Positions 20,475 through 29,951 of a DNA stretch of 64,000 bases are shown here, in pieces (position 1 is the first letter of the stretch; each line of letters opens with the position of its first letter). The notes under the pieces are model-generated. The model did no database searches, was not told where the DNA came from, and saw nothing but the letters and a program-made list of their open reading frames with translations. The translations under genes and the position numbers were made by a program. Source of the DNA: Gigaspora margarita (lineage: Eukaryota; Glomeromycota; Glomeromycetes; Diversisporales; Gigasporaceae); contig WTPW01001143.1 of NCBI GenBank assembly GCA_009809945.1, positions 140,574-204,573 of the forward strand, read 5' to 3'.

Positions 20475-21323
20475 TCATTTCTTTATAGATTCAAAGGGTT
20501 TTTCAATTAATTCGTTTAATCTTTGTTCTACTTTTTCTATTCTTAAAAGGTTTCTTTCTTGAGCTTCTTTTTCTAATTGGAGTCTTTTCACTTCTGAATG
20601 TAAAGATCCGTAGTGTTCTTCTTCTTTAAATAAAGATGCGTTTCGTGCTCCTTCACAGAATAAAACGTTATCAATTGCCTCTAGGTGATATAATATTTGA
20701 TTTTTAAAGTTCCACAGTAGGATTGTGAATTGGTGGTCGTAATCTCCGTAGGATACTATCCTTCTGTCAATTTGATCTTCTCTTTCACTTTCTATTTCGA
20801 AGTCTGTTTCTTCAGTTTCTTCATTGTCTGATTCGCTTTCAGATTCTTCTTCTATTATTTTACAAAATTCTGGTACTTCTAGTATTATTCTTTTCTTTAT
20901 TCCTGATAGTTGTGCCTGTGTGTTTTCTAGGAATTCATTATATATATCTCTTTGCTTTTTGAATTCGTTAATGAGAGCTCGTCCTCTTAAGTCTGGATTC
21001 CCTTTTTCTACTTTAGTAATAATATGAGGTGGTATTCTTTTTGGCCTTTCTTCGTCGAGTTCTAAATTCTGAGAGTGGAAGTGATTTGCTATACCTCTAG
21101 CTCCTTCTAAGGTTAAGATGATTGCTCTGAGTCTCAAATTGTTTGTGGGGTTTATTCTTTCAATGAGGTCGTTGATTGTTTCCCAAATGTCGTCTGATAT
21201 TTCTTCAGGTGTTCTTTGTTCTAATATTTCTCTGTCTCTATCGTACCACTTTCTTTTGTCTTTTTGTGGTCTATTTCCTGGTCTCCAATTAAATCTTAAT
21301 TGTCTAAGTTCTTCTAGGCTCAT
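20475..21323 (-). CDS. 282-residue acidic helical protein, unknown
   Basis: It begins MSLEELRQLRFNW. Its first half is rich in Arg, Asn and Pro. A strongly acidic block near residue 160 (EEESESESDNEETEE) leads into a long helical C-terminus with Leu heptads (LQLEKEAQERNLL), suggesting a coiled coil. Its start overlaps the end of the upstream frame. No family recognised; a structural or nucleic-acid-associated role would be a guess. Confidence 0.5.
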   Translation of the reverse strand: MSLEELRQLRFNWRPGNRPQKDKRKWYDRDREILEQRTPEEISDDIWETINDLIERINPTNNLRLRAIILTLEGARGIANHFHSQNLELDEERPKRIPPHIITKVEKGNPDLRGRALINEFKKQRDIYNEFLENTQAQLSGIKKRIILEVPEFCKIIEEESESESDNEETEETDFEIESEREDQIDRRIVSYGDYDHQFTILLWNFKNQILYHLEAIDNVLFCEGARNASLFKEEEHYGSLHSEVKRLQLEKEAQERNLLRIEKVEQRLNELIEKPFESIKK

Positions 21324-21549
21324 TAATTTTCCTAGTCTGGTCTTTTGCTAGCTTGATTGTATATGCTTCAATAATCCCTTCTTTAATTAATTTTATTATG
21401 TAACAGGTTGCAGCTATTACTATTGTATGTTCTATTAGTATAATAAATCGTATTGTTACTTGGTCGTAAGTTAATATTGATAGTGAGAGGTGGTTCATCC
21501 ACAGTATAGTAATATTTGTGAGCGGTATTGCTTCTATAAATTGGTCCAC
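21304..21549 (-). CDS. 81-residue membrane protein
   Basis: Two hydrophobic stretches are seen (VTIRFIILIEHTIVIAATCY and the N-terminal AIPLTNITILW region), followed by a basic tail. It overlaps both neighbours by 16-20 bases. Unknown role. Confidence 0.45.
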   Translation of the reverse strand: MDQFIEAIPLTNITILWMNHLSLSILTYDQVTIRFIILIEHTIVIAATCYIIKLIKEGIIEAYTIKLAKDQTRKINEPRRT

Positions 21550-21806
21550 TTTGTTGTGTTGATATATTCTAAGGTTTTATTTATTTTGTCAGCTATTTCT
21601 CCTTCTATAGATAATATTATAATTTCTTTTATTTCTTCTTCAAGTATTTCTTGATTCACTGATATTGATACTAGAGCTTTTCTATAGTTTTCTTTTAATC
21701 CTGGTGTTTCTAATGTTGAAAGTTCTTTTGTTATTTCTAGCTTATAATTTTCCAGTAGTGCTATTATCTTTTTGATATAGTATGTTCTAGTTTTTCTATT
21801 TGTCAT
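21534..21806 (-). CDS. 90-residue helical protein, unknown
   Basis: Its N-terminus is basic (MTNRKTRTYYIKK) and it is followed by Leu/Glu-rich helices. It lies directly behind the 119-residue frame at 21807-22166 and overlaps the next gene. Confidence 0.4.
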   Translation of the reverse strand: MTNRKTRTYYIKKIIALLENYKLEITKELSTLETPGLKENYRKALVSISVNQEILEEEIKEIIILSIEGEIADKINKTLEYINTTKWTNL

Positions 21807-22166
21807 TCAATTAAGTATGTCAGTTGGTAATCCTAATCTTTTATTATTGATTTGGTCGTATGCGTAGTATACTGTATATATTCCAAATGCTGTCCATGCT
21901 ACTACTGCTAGTGCTTTTTGAATTATGGGTGTATTTGTTTCTATTCTTCCAGAAGTTTCTAATACTAGTGTTCTGTGGTGGTTTAGTAAATAGTCTTGGG
22001 TTGCTTGGGTAAGTCCTGTATTTGGAAATATTATGGGTGTTGCTTGGTCGTTCTGTTGTATTTGCCTTGCCCCGTCTAATGCTAGTAATGTCCTATTTAA
22101 ATATGCCAATTCGTATGGTGTTGGAATTTGAATATTTCTTCTATTCAGTGGTGGTACTCTAGACAT
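21807..22166 (-). CDS. 119-residue protein with one membrane helix
   Basis: The start MSRVPPLNRRNIQI is followed by a soluble domain and a likely membrane helix near the C-terminus (LAVVAWTAFGIYTVYYA). It is another small membrane protein of the element. No family recognised. Confidence 0.45.
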   Translation of the reverse strand: MSRVPPLNRRNIQIPTPYELAYLNRTLLALDGARQIQQNDQATPIIFPNTGLTQATQDYLLNHHRTLVLETSGRIETNTPIIQKALAVVAWTAFGIYTVYYAYDQINNKRLGLPTDILN

Positions 22167-22169
22167 TCA

Positions 22170-22465
22170 CTTTTCTTTTTCTCTATTATTTTTGATTTGT
22201 TGATATCTTTTACTTGCAATTTTATATTCTGTTTTGTTATCATATGTTCCTTTTAATAGTTCTTCTACCGTTGGGATTCTTTGTCCTTCTGGTCTTGTAT
22301 ATCAATATATTCTTGCACTAATTTTTCTATAAATTCTTTATCTTTTGGGTTGCTGTAGTTCATTCAATATTTTGATTTTCGTATGTAGGTTCCTTTAAGC
22401 AATTGGTCTATTGTAGGTCTTATATATTCGTTTGAGTGAATTATACACGCGCTTCATTTTTCTAG
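22170..22465 (-). other. Short open pieces between two genes of the large element
   Basis: Two short stretches contain a similar PTxxxLLKGTY motif, which suggests duplicated small genes. As parts of the fossil they are not described further. Confidence 0.35.
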
Positions 22466-22840
22466 CTACCAATATTCTGTTAAGTTACTTTCTTTGACAT
22501 AGAATTCTACAATTTGGAGTATTTGCTTGAGATATCTCTTTTGTATTTCAAGGCAAGGTGGTTTTTCCTTAATTCGCTCTTGTGCCTCAGTTATTTTTAA
22601 TGCTCTTTGGAAGAGAAAAGAGTATTCATTATCCTTGTAAGTGTTTGTTAAGGTGAGTCTTTCTTGTATTGACTGGATTTGGGGTTCTATTTGGTTGAGG
22701 AGTTCTTGAAGTTTGAGCTGTAATATTTCTAAGGACAATATTTGTTCGACACAGTTTTGTTCGTTCGAGTCTTGAAGGTCAATAAAATCTTTTGTAATTC
22801 TTCTTATAAACTTATTTTGTTCAGTTATTTCTATATTCAT
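22466..22840 (-). CDS. 124-residue coiled-coil protein
   Basis: It is Leu/Ile/Gln/Glu-rich with regular heptads (LSLEILQLKLQELLNQIE) and probably forms a coiled coil. No signal peptide or membrane segment. Role unknown. Confidence 0.45.
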   Translation of the reverse strand: MNIEITEQNKFIRRITKDFIDLQDSNEQNCVEQILSLEILQLKLQELLNQIEPQIQSIQERLTLTNTYKDNEYSFLFQRALKITEAQERIKEKPPCLEIQKRYLKQILQIVEFYVKESNLTEYW

Positions 22841-23036
22841 TCAGGGTAAACTTGTAGTATATATGAGCTTTACTAATAATTCTGTATTCAGTTTTTGGTT
22901 GTATTTAATGATTCATGCACAGTATTGTTCAGTGCTTTCATCTTTTTGCAAGAGGGATGTAATAGTTATAAGTTTTATCGTGAGGCTTTCTTCTTTCTTT
23001 TCTTGGGTTTCTCCTGGTTCTTGTTTTAGTAATCCT

Positions 23037-23237
23037 TCAAGGGTGTAGGTCATTTACTTTTCTTGTTGGTCCACGTGGCTTGTAGAATTTAGTATTTTTG
23101 CAGGTGATCCCTTTCCAGTTACACCTTTTACAAGTCTGTGCTTTTGAAGAGTACTTGCAGCGAAAATGTTCTTGTCTACAATTGTCACAAGATTTGGTAT
23201 TCCTTGGGGAGTTTCTTGATTTTTGTTTTGTTCTCAT
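23037..23237 (-). CDS. 66-residue Zn2Cys6-type small protein
   Basis: The motif SCDNCRQEHFRCKYS followed by TCKRCNWKGITC gives six cysteines in the pattern C-x2-C-x6-C-x8-C-x2-C-x6-C, close to the fungal binuclear zinc cluster that binds DNA in Gal4-type regulators. Basic residues surround it. A transcription or nucleic-acid-binding role for the element is plausible. It is much shorter than host Zn2Cys6 regulators and lacks their middle homology region. A short frame beginning MTYTLEGLLK overlaps its end downstream. Confidence 0.6.
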   Translation of the reverse strand: MRTKQKSRNSPRNTKSCDNCRQEHFRCKYSSKAQTCKRCNWKGITCKNTKFYKPRGPTRKVNDLHP

Positions 23238-23456
23238 GTGTTATGCTTTTAAGCATGTCGGTTCATGGTTCAATTGTTAGTCCTTATATAGTTTTTCCGT
23301 TCATATTATTCTGTTAGTTCAATAGGTTCTTTATTATTCTGGTACATTCAGTTCATTGATTAAATAATATGATAATGAGATGTAAATATTTATGATAAGT
23401 AATATCTCTAAATATAGTTATATAGGTTTTGGCTGATTAGTGTTTGTTTTGATTGT
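23238..23456 (-). other. Non-coding spacer inside the large element
   Basis: About 220 bases without a convincing frame, one of the few gaps in the cluster. It could separate two transcription units. Confidence 0.35.
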
Positions 23457-25379
23457 TTAATATCTATTGTTGTATTTGGTCTTGTGGTTTCTGAATTGTT
23501 TTGCGCATTTCAATTCCTCATCATCACTTGATACTTCAAGTTCCACATGGTCTTGAGTATCTCTCAATTTTCTTTTTAATTTTTGGTTCTCATTTTGAAG
23601 TTCAAGGGTTGCTTGTTCTAGGATGGCAATTCTTTTTTGTTGGTCCCTAATTTTCTGGGTGGCTATGAATTGTTTTTCCGCTAAGATCATGAACATAGCG
23701 TGGAGCTCATCAATTTGGTTTTGATTGGAGGTTCTGGGTGATGGTGGTCTTGATCTTGGGATTTCTTCTATTTCTTCAAAATCCATTTGTTCATTATTTG
23801 GTTCAATCTGTTTCTGAGATTTGTTTATTAATTCCATTTCGGTTGTTAAGTCATTTTCTTGATTCAATTCATTTGGTTCTTTTAATTCGATAGTTAGGTC
23901 TATTGTTTTCTCATTTATTTCTTCTTGGCATTTTTCACAATATCCTTCATTATTTAGGTTTTCTTTTTCAAATGGCATTGTGCATTCTTTGCAGAGAGAG
24001 ATTCCAAGATTTAGCTGATTGAAATCTTCTTGAGCTTTCTCTATTCCTTTTCTTTTTTCGACATTGGTCATTTTTGATGTTCTTACTTCTGGTTCGAGGG
24101 AGTTTTGGATTGCTTGTGCGGTCTCATTGAATTCTTCTTCATTTCCTAGTTCAACATATTCTTCAGTCCTAATATGGTAGTTAGTTCGGATAGGTAGATA
24201 GTCTTCATGCATCTCTGGATCATTAGATGTATCATCTGGATTTTCACTGTCATGTGTTTGGAAGAATTCGTCTTCATAATGCCATCTATTTGTGTTTTCT
24301 CTAAATTCTAGCATATAGCTAAGAAGTCTTTTAATTTGTGATTCATTAATATGATAAGATATGTTAGTATCTTTTCTAGTGAAATGCCTAATTTTTCTAT
24401 CGATTTTTTCATTAGTTAGGTTTCCAAGGTTCTGGTAGTTTAGGTCATGGATGATTTGTGCGAATTTGTGTTCTTTGTGGCAAAAGTGTACGCCTTCATG
24501 ACTTTCCATTCTTCTGGTTATATTAGGTTTTTCACATAACCGGCAAAGAGCTTTCTTGCCTTGTCCTAATCCTGATGTAAAGTATTTTCTACTTCTGGAG
24601 TCCTTGAAGTCTAATGCTTCCATAAATTCGCAATAACATCCTTTACAGTAAAGGGTTTCTTCAATGTAAGTTACTTGACACGAGTATGGATCTGTAAATA
24701 ATCCTCGAATGTAATAAAGATCTTCTTTAGCAGATGGTCTGTTGCATTCTTTTCTACAACAAAGGTGCTTATCTCGTTGGTTATTATATGCAGCCCAATT
24801 GATATGCTCTTCTCTTCTTTGAATAATTCTTTCAGGATTGCATTTGCAAAATATATTTGCATTTTCTTTTAATAGTCTGATGATTCTGCATTGATGGGTT
24901 TCATGTCCGCTTGTTTTACAATGGGTACAATATTTTGGTGCTGATGTTGATACGTTAGTGTTACTAGGGTTTTGATGATCTTTCCTTGCTTCATCGCAGT
25001 CACGTGCTTGATATCCTAATTCGTTATATTTGTAACATTTGTTCGTAGGGCAGTAACGGTTTGTATGTCCAGGTTCTTTGCAGATATTGCAGGTATATTT
25101 TCCTTGGTTCTTTTGTTTATCTTTTATTTCATAAATGGTTTCTCTTTCTTTTCCTTTAGAGGATTCTTTAAGGTAAGGGTTTTCTGTTGAATTAATTCCA
25201 AGGTCATTTTTGATTTCTTCGGCTAGTTTTCCAAGAGTATTGTTTTTCCAATCTTGGATGCTTTGAATTTCCTCATTAGCTGAAGGGGTTAGATTGTATT
25301 TACATTGGTGGTCTTTTGGGTCCTGAACGTAAAGGTCACATTTCTTACAATAGAAGTTTCCAAATCCTTTAGGGTTCAT
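23457..25379 (-). CDS. 640-residue multi-zinc-finger protein
   Basis: This is the largest Cys-rich protein of the element, and its frame is whole. From the N-terminus it has a C-x2-C...H-x-C site (YCKKCDLYV...DHQC), then CCHC-type knuckles near residues 95-130 (CNICKEPGHTNRYC) and 165-180 (CTHCKTSGHETHQC). Further Cys/His clusters follow around residues 215-310. The middle is acidic. The last 100 residues form a likely coiled coil (LAEKQFIATQKIRDQQKRIA). CCHC knuckles bind single-stranded RNA or DNA in Gag nucleocapsids. The tail may mediate oligomerisation. Because the element already has a shorter zinc-knuckle protein at 33.1-34.2 kb, this one may have a separate job. It lies directly downstream of the transposase. 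Confidence 0.6.
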   Translation of the reverse strand: MNPKGFGNFYCKKCDLYVQDPKDHQCKYNLTPSANEEIQSIQDWKNNTLGKLAEEIKNDLGINSTENPYLKESSKGKERETIYEIKDKQKNQGKYTCNICKEPGHTNRYCPTNKCYKYNELGYQARDCDEARKDHQNPSNTNVSTSAPKYCTHCKTSGHETHQCRIIRLLKENANIFCKCNPERIIQRREEHINWAAYNNQRDKHLCCRKECNRPSAKEDLYYIRGLFTDPYSCQVTYIEETLYCKGCYCEFMEALDFKDSRSRKYFTSGLGQGKKALCRLCEKPNITRRMESHEGVHFCHKEHKFAQIIHDLNYQNLGNLTNEKIDRKIRHFTRKDTNISYHINESQIKRLLSYMLEFRENTNRWHYEDEFFQTHDSENPDDTSNDPEMHEDYLPIRTNYHIRTEEYVELGNEEEFNETAQAIQNSLEPEVRTSKMTNVEKRKGIEKAQEDFNQLNLGISLCKECTMPFEKENLNNEGYCEKCQEEINEKTIDLTIELKEPNELNQENDLTTEMELINKSQKQIEPNNEQMDFEEIEEIPRSRPPSPRTSNQNQIDELHAMFMILAEKQFIATQKIRDQQKRIAILEQATLELQNENQKLKRKLRDTQDHVELEVSSDDEELKCAKQFRNHKTKYNNRY

Positions 25380-25528
25380 TTTTGTTTTTAGGGTTAGGTT
25401 CTTTTTAATTTCTGGGGTTTCTTTAGTTCTTCCTGTAAGTTCAATTTATCCTTTAAGTTGGTTCACTGGGGTGTTCTTTTATATTTTCTAATTTGTTTTT
25501 AGTTGTTTGTTTTGATTACTAATCCAAG

Positions 25529-26476
25529 TTACTCAGTTTCATAATTTTCAATGAGTTCAATGATATCTTCATATTTATTTTGTAAACATTCAATGTATGC
25601 GTTCCATAGGCGTTGTTTATTTTGTCTACGCCATATTTGTTCCATAAGGTGTTTTGGTAAGTCCTTTTTATTTCGATTCCTTTTTGGTATTGAATCTTTT
25701 AACACGTGCCATGTTGCTTCAATGTTATTGGTGTGGTATATTTTTAATTCATTTGTTGTTTCATCAAAGTCAATCATTCTCATTCCTTGGCTGTGATTTA
25801 TTTGGTGGTGNCNGATTCCTAAACGTGTGAAGATTTGATCATAACTTTTGAACATATCNGAGTAGATTATTGAGTTTGGGTGTACATATTTCTGGATAAG
25901 GTTTAATAAGGTGTCAGCAGTTCGGTCCTTACAAATTGTTGCAAATATTTGTTTTTCAGGAGTTCTTTCTATTCTTCCAAATACCCATAGTTGTTCAGAT
26001 TTATTTTGGCGNTTCTTGTAAAACANTGANTCATCTATNTCTACAATGATATCNGGTCCTCCTATCNTNGTTTNACACATTTGAATTTCTTGGGTCACAA
26101 TGGTTCTAAAAGTTTGTGTCCATCTTGTGATGTTGGCGGGTGTAATGTTCGTGTAAATATTGAGTTGTTTACGCGTTGCCTTGCTTAACCAAAAATAGCT
26201 TAATTCCATTATTTTGTTACAATCTAATTTGGCATTTGAGAATATTGCTTGATTAAAGATTGATATCCTTTTTCGACAATCTCTTTTTCCACAATTGAAT
26301 GTTAATGTTTTGGTCTCGAGGTTCATGTTTGGATTATTACAATATAAACAAGTCATAGTTCTTGGTAGTACTGATAAGTCCTGTAAGTATTCTAAACATC
26401 TAGATTCGTTTTCAATTATTTCCTTAATTTGATGTAAGGGCGGTATTGGTAGTATTAGTTCCATTTTAAATTTCAA
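25529..26476 (-). CDS. ISXO2/IS1595-type (Merlin-like) DDE transposase
   Basis: A 315-residue frame. An N-terminal zinc ribbon (CLYCNNPNMN...CGKRDCRKR) is followed by the helical domain typical of the family (LSYFWLSKATRKQLNIYTNI). Then comes the catalytic fold: an ID-containing strand after IGG, the WVFGRIERTPEKQIFA strand pair, a D-x-F-K-S-Y segment, NHSQGMRMIDF and the family's HTNNIEATWHVLKDSIPKRN. It ends with an IWRRQNKQRLWNAY helix. In bacteria and in eukaryotic Merlin elements this enzyme cuts and joins transposon ends. It overlaps the RT-RNase H gene by 11 bases, standing where a retroviral-type integrase would be expected. Several ambiguous bases fall inside the catalytic domain. 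Confidence 0.85.
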   Translation of the reverse strand: MKFKMELILPIPPLHQIKEIIENESRCLEYLQDLSVLPRTMTCLYCNNPNMNLETKTLTFNCGKRDCRKRISIFNQAIFSNAKLDCNKIMELSYFWLSKATRKQLNIYTNITPANITRWTQTFRTIVTQEIQMCXXXIGGXDIIVXIDXSXFYKXRQNKSEQLWVFGRIERTPEKQIFATICKDRTADTLLNLIQKYVHPNSIIYXDMFKSYDQIFTRLGIXHHQINHSQGMRMIDFDETTNELKIYHTNNIEATWHVLKDSIPKRNRNKKDLPKHLMEQIWRRQNKQRLWNAYIECLQNKYEDIIELIENYETE

Positions 26477-28316
26477 ATGTTACTTGTTTGCTTCCAAAGG
26501 TGTTATTGATTTTGAGTCCAGGCGGCAGTTCTTTTATAGGTTCTTTTTCCTTAATAGTTTCTTCTTTTGGTTTAATTATTTCTTTATTATTTTCAATTGG
26601 TCCCATATGTCTGCTTAGCCAATCTGATACGTTATTTGTTGATCCTTTAATATATTGTATTTCCTTTATGTTGTAGTTTCCATCTATTTCTAATTTCCAT
26701 GATTCCATCGTTTGATTTCTTGGCATCTTTCCTGCTTTAGCTACTTCTGTATTATCTGTTCGTATTATGATTGGTTTGTTTCCTATGTAGTGTCTCCAAT
26801 TTTTCAAGTAGAAGTATATTGCATACAGTTCTTTTTGTGTCAATCCCCATAATCTTTGACTTTGTGTTAGGGAGTGTGATCCAAATTCTATTACTTTTTC
26901 TTCTGATTTGGTAAGTTCTTTATCTTCCTTAGTTCCTTTTTCTCGTGCTTCTTTAGTTTTATAGTGTGCTAATTCTGGGTTAATTTGTTTAAGTACTGTG
27001 CCTATTCCATTATCTGAGGCGTCTGTTTCTAAGATCAGTTGATATCCTTTCTTTGGGTAAGTTAAAGCTATTGCATTGTATACTTTATCTTTGAGCTCTT
27101 CAAATGCTTTTTGGCATTCTGAGGTCCATTCGAATTTCTTGTTTTTCTTTAATAAGTCATATATTGGTGCAGCTATTATAGCAAAGTTCTTTATAAATCT
27201 TCGAAAGTAATTCATAAATCCTGTAAATTTCCTAACTCCAGGTACATCTGTTGGTGGTTTAAGCTTTTTGACTTCTTTAATTTTGACTTGGTTTGGTGAT
27301 ATTTGTCCGTATTTAACTTTATGATTTAAGATCATTATTTCTTCTTTAATAAATTCACATTTTTCCGCTTTGAGTATCATTGCCCCCTTTTTTATGCGTT
27401 CGAATACCATTCGAATATGTTTGATATGGTCTCTCACAGAGTTTGATGCAATTGTTAGGTCATCCATATATACATATACAAATGGATAATCTCTAAACAA
27501 TTCATACATATATCGCATTATATATGCGGGTGCTGTTTTAATACCCATTGGGCATTTATTAAACTCGTATTTTCCTTTACCAGGAAAAAATACAGCAGTT
27601 AAATGTCTATCTTGTTTCCTAAGAGGAAACTGATAAAACGCACTTTTAAAGTCGCAGGTAGAAAAAATTTTATGGCTTGCTAATTTTTGTAACAAGACAT
27701 TAATGTTTGGTATCTCATAAGGGTCATCTTTAAGATACTTATTCAAGTTTGAATAATCTACTGCGGCTCTATAGCTGCCGTCAGGTTTTGGTACTATCAC
27801 CAAAGGTGACATCCAGGTTGATTTGGATGGGTCAATATGTCCACTTTCTCTAAGTTCTGTATATAATTTATCTGCTTGCTCTATTTGATCCTCTGAATAT
27901 TGTCTTATTTTGTTAGCTTTTATTTTAAAAGGTATATCTTTTTCTGGTGTTGTAAGATCTAATGTTATTTCTTCAAACATATCCTTATTAAAGGATGTTC
28001 CTTTTTCAATTTTTCTTCTAAATATTTGAATGAATTCTTCAAATATTGGTTTCATTACGTGTTTATAGCTCTCGTGAGTATTGTTTATTAAGATTTTTAA
28101 TCTTTCTTTTTCTGCGATTTCTTTCTTATCAATTTCCATTTCATACTTATGATAATGGAATATCTCTTTGATTGTTTTTATGTTTCCAATGTGCTGTTTT
28201 TCCACTATTTTCTTTGTATTATTTGTATAATTGATTGCCCATATCTGGCGATCATTAATAATTTCGGGTTGTATGCATATTCCTTCTTTGGCAATGTGCA
28301 TTGGAGTTGTTACCAA
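26466..28316 (-). CDS. Ty3-type reverse transcriptase-RNase H
   Basis: About 616 residues. The reverse transcriptase starts near residue 100. Landmarks are PLVIVPKPDGSYRAAVDYSN, the FSTCDFKSAFYQFPL strand (catalytic Asp), NKCPMGIKTAPA, and the active-site YVYMDDLTIAS. The connection domain follows (FTGFMNYFRRFIKNFA; KKFEWTSECQKAFEELK), then RNase H with LETDASDNGIGTVL, the SQRLWGLTQKELYAI helix and a SDWLSRH end. This order and style are those of Ty3/Gypsy-class (Metaviridae) elements. No integrase follows; instead the ISXO2-type transposase begins in the last codons. The first ~100 residues resemble the protease-to-RT linker. The frame is open upstream of the stated non-ATG start, so the true start is uncertain. 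Confidence 0.92.
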   Translation of the reverse strand: MVTTPMHIAKEGICIQPEIINDRQIWAINYTNNTKKIVEKQHIGNIKTIKEIFHYHKYEMEIDKKEIAEKERLKILINNTHESYKHVMKPIFEEFIQIFRRKIEKGTSFNKDMFEEITLDLTTPEKDIPFKIKANKIRQYSEDQIEQADKLYTELRESGHIDPSKSTWMSPLVIVPKPDGSYRAAVDYSNLNKYLKDDPYEIPNINVLLQKLASHKIFSTCDFKSAFYQFPLRKQDRHLTAVFFPGKGKYEFNKCPMGIKTAPAYIMRYMYELFRDYPFVYVYMDDLTIASNSVRDHIKHIRMVFERIKKGAMILKAEKCEFIKEEIMILNHKVKYGQISPNQVKIKEVKKLKPPTDVPGVRKFTGFMNYFRRFIKNFAIIAAPIYDLLKKNKKFEWTSECQKAFEELKDKVYNAIALTYPKKGYQLILETDASDNGIGTVLKQINPELAHYKTKEAREKGTKEDKELTKSEEKVIEFGSHSLTQSQRLWGLTQKELYAIYFYLKNWRHYIGNKPIIIRTDNTEVAKAGKMPRNQTMESWKLEIDGNYNIKEIQYIKGSTNNVSDWLSRHMGPIENNKEIIKPKEETIKEKEPIKELPPGLKINNTFGSKQVTFEI

Positions 28317-28391
28317 GTAATCTCCTTTTTTATCTATTTTTATTGGTGTCCATGTATAAGGTTTTAGTATACATTCTTCATTTGTTTTTAA

Positions 28392-29513
28392 TTATGTTCC
28401 TGTTCCTAATGTAGGTATTATGTATCTTCTAATTTCATTTGATATATGACCAAGTTCTTCGTGTATGTTCATTTTAGTATTTCTTGCTTTTAGCGATTTT
28501 TCTCTAATTTCTTTGATTTCTATATTGTATAATTCGTATCCAAAAGAGGTTTGGTCATCTTTTGGTTCTGCTGGTGTACTTGGTCTATTCTGTACAGGTC
28601 TCATAAATGGCGATTCTGAGCCTTCATCTATTCCAATTTCTAGTCCTTCTTGATTATATTCAGGGATTTGCTTATTCTGTTCATTCTGTTTATTCTGTCC
28701 TTCTTTTTGTTTTTGAACTCGTTCATATTCTTCTTGAAGTTCTTTTTTAGAATCTTCTAATGCTTTTTTATAGTTAGTTCTATTTTGTTTTCTATATGTT
28801 CTTCTTTCATTTGAAATCTTCCTTCTTCTTGTGAACTCCGGGTTGCTTTGTTCACTTTCTATGTTTTCTATTGCTTGGTCTTTTATTATATTTGTTCTAA
28901 GATCATTATTGCTTTTCTTTCTTCCTCTGAATATGTAATTTATTCCAGTATTTATTCCTTTAGTTATGAAGTTGCTACTTCTGGAGATTTCTTGTTGATT
29001 ATATGAATCTTCATCATCTTCTATTTCTATATCTCCTTGTTGATGTAAATTTCCATCTGTTCCTACTTCGTAGGTTTCTTGATAGTCTGCTGGTAGTGTT
29101 GTTGGTTTGTCATTTAGGTGCATGCTTGGTATGCTGCTTGTGCTGGCCATGCTATCAATGCTGGGCTTTTTTGTTATTTTTGATGTTATTTCATCTTGTA
29201 TCATTAAGGGTTTTAATCCTTCATTTTTCTTGTAATTTGATCTGTGGTTTGTTGAAGCTACTCGTTTTCCATCTTTCTTACTAAGATTCTTTGTAAATTC
29301 ATCATGTTTTCTTTGAATTTCTTTATCTTCTAGGTCACTTTCATTGTCTGAGTTTTGGTCTATAGTTTTCTTTAATTCCTGTTCTCTTTGTGCTTTTTCT
29401 TGTTCTATTTCTTTTAATTGTTCGCTTTCTACTTTTAATTGTTTGAATAAATCATCTGTGTTATTTACTTTAGTAGATTTTGTAGTATTAGGGCTTTTTA
29501 AGCTTTCTCGCAT
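28392..29513 (-). CDS. 373-residue low-complexity charged protein
   Basis: Very rich in Lys, Glu, Asn, Ser and Gln, with a long basic/acidic helical middle (ISNERRTYRKQNRTNYKKAL) and a Gln/Asn-rich patch. It probably reflects a linker or structural region rather than an enzyme. It sits just before the RT-RNase H gene. Coding-like sequence continues upstream of its ATG toward 29.95 kb. No family recognised. Confidence 0.4.
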   Translation of the reverse strand: MRESLKSPNTTKSTKVNNTDDLFKQLKVESEQLKEIEQEKAQREQELKKTIDQNSDNESDLEDKEIQRKHDEFTKNLSKKDGKRVASTNHRSNYKKNEGLKPLMIQDEITSKITKKPSIDSMASTSSIPSMHLNDKPTTLPADYQETYEVGTDGNLHQQGDIEIEDDEDSYNQQEISRSSNFITKGINTGINYIFRGRKKSNNDLRTNIIKDQAIENIESEQSNPEFTRRRKISNERRTYRKQNRTNYKKALEDSKKELQEEYERVQKQKEGQNKQNEQNKQIPEYNQEGLEIGIDEGSESPFMRPVQNRPSTPAEPKDDQTSFGYELYNIEIKEIREKSLKARNTKMNIHEELGHISNEIRRYIIPTLGTGT

Positions 29514-29951
29514 AAATTCATTGTATTTAATATCTGCTTGGTTTCTTCGCTCTTCATCTGGATCATTTACAGATGTTCTAAGTAATTNCTTCTAGGTCAC
29601 TTTCATTGTCTGAGTTTTGGTCTATAGTTTTCTTTAATTCCTGTTCTTTTTGAGCTTTTTCTCTTCTATTTCTTTTAATTGTTCACTTTCTACTTTTAAT
29701 TGTTTGAATAAATCATCTGTGTTATTTACTTTAGTAGGTTTTGTAGTATTAGGGCTTTTTAAGCTTTCTCGCATAAATTCATTGTATTTAATATCTGCTT
29801 GGTTTCTTCGCTCTTCATCTGGATCATTTACAGATGTTCTAAGTAATTCTTGTTGTATAGCTTGTTTTTCATAATCCTCAAGCTGTCTATATTTGTTTAA
29901 TGTTAAACTTAATAATTTATTTGCATCATTTTGATATTTTATTTCTTTTCT

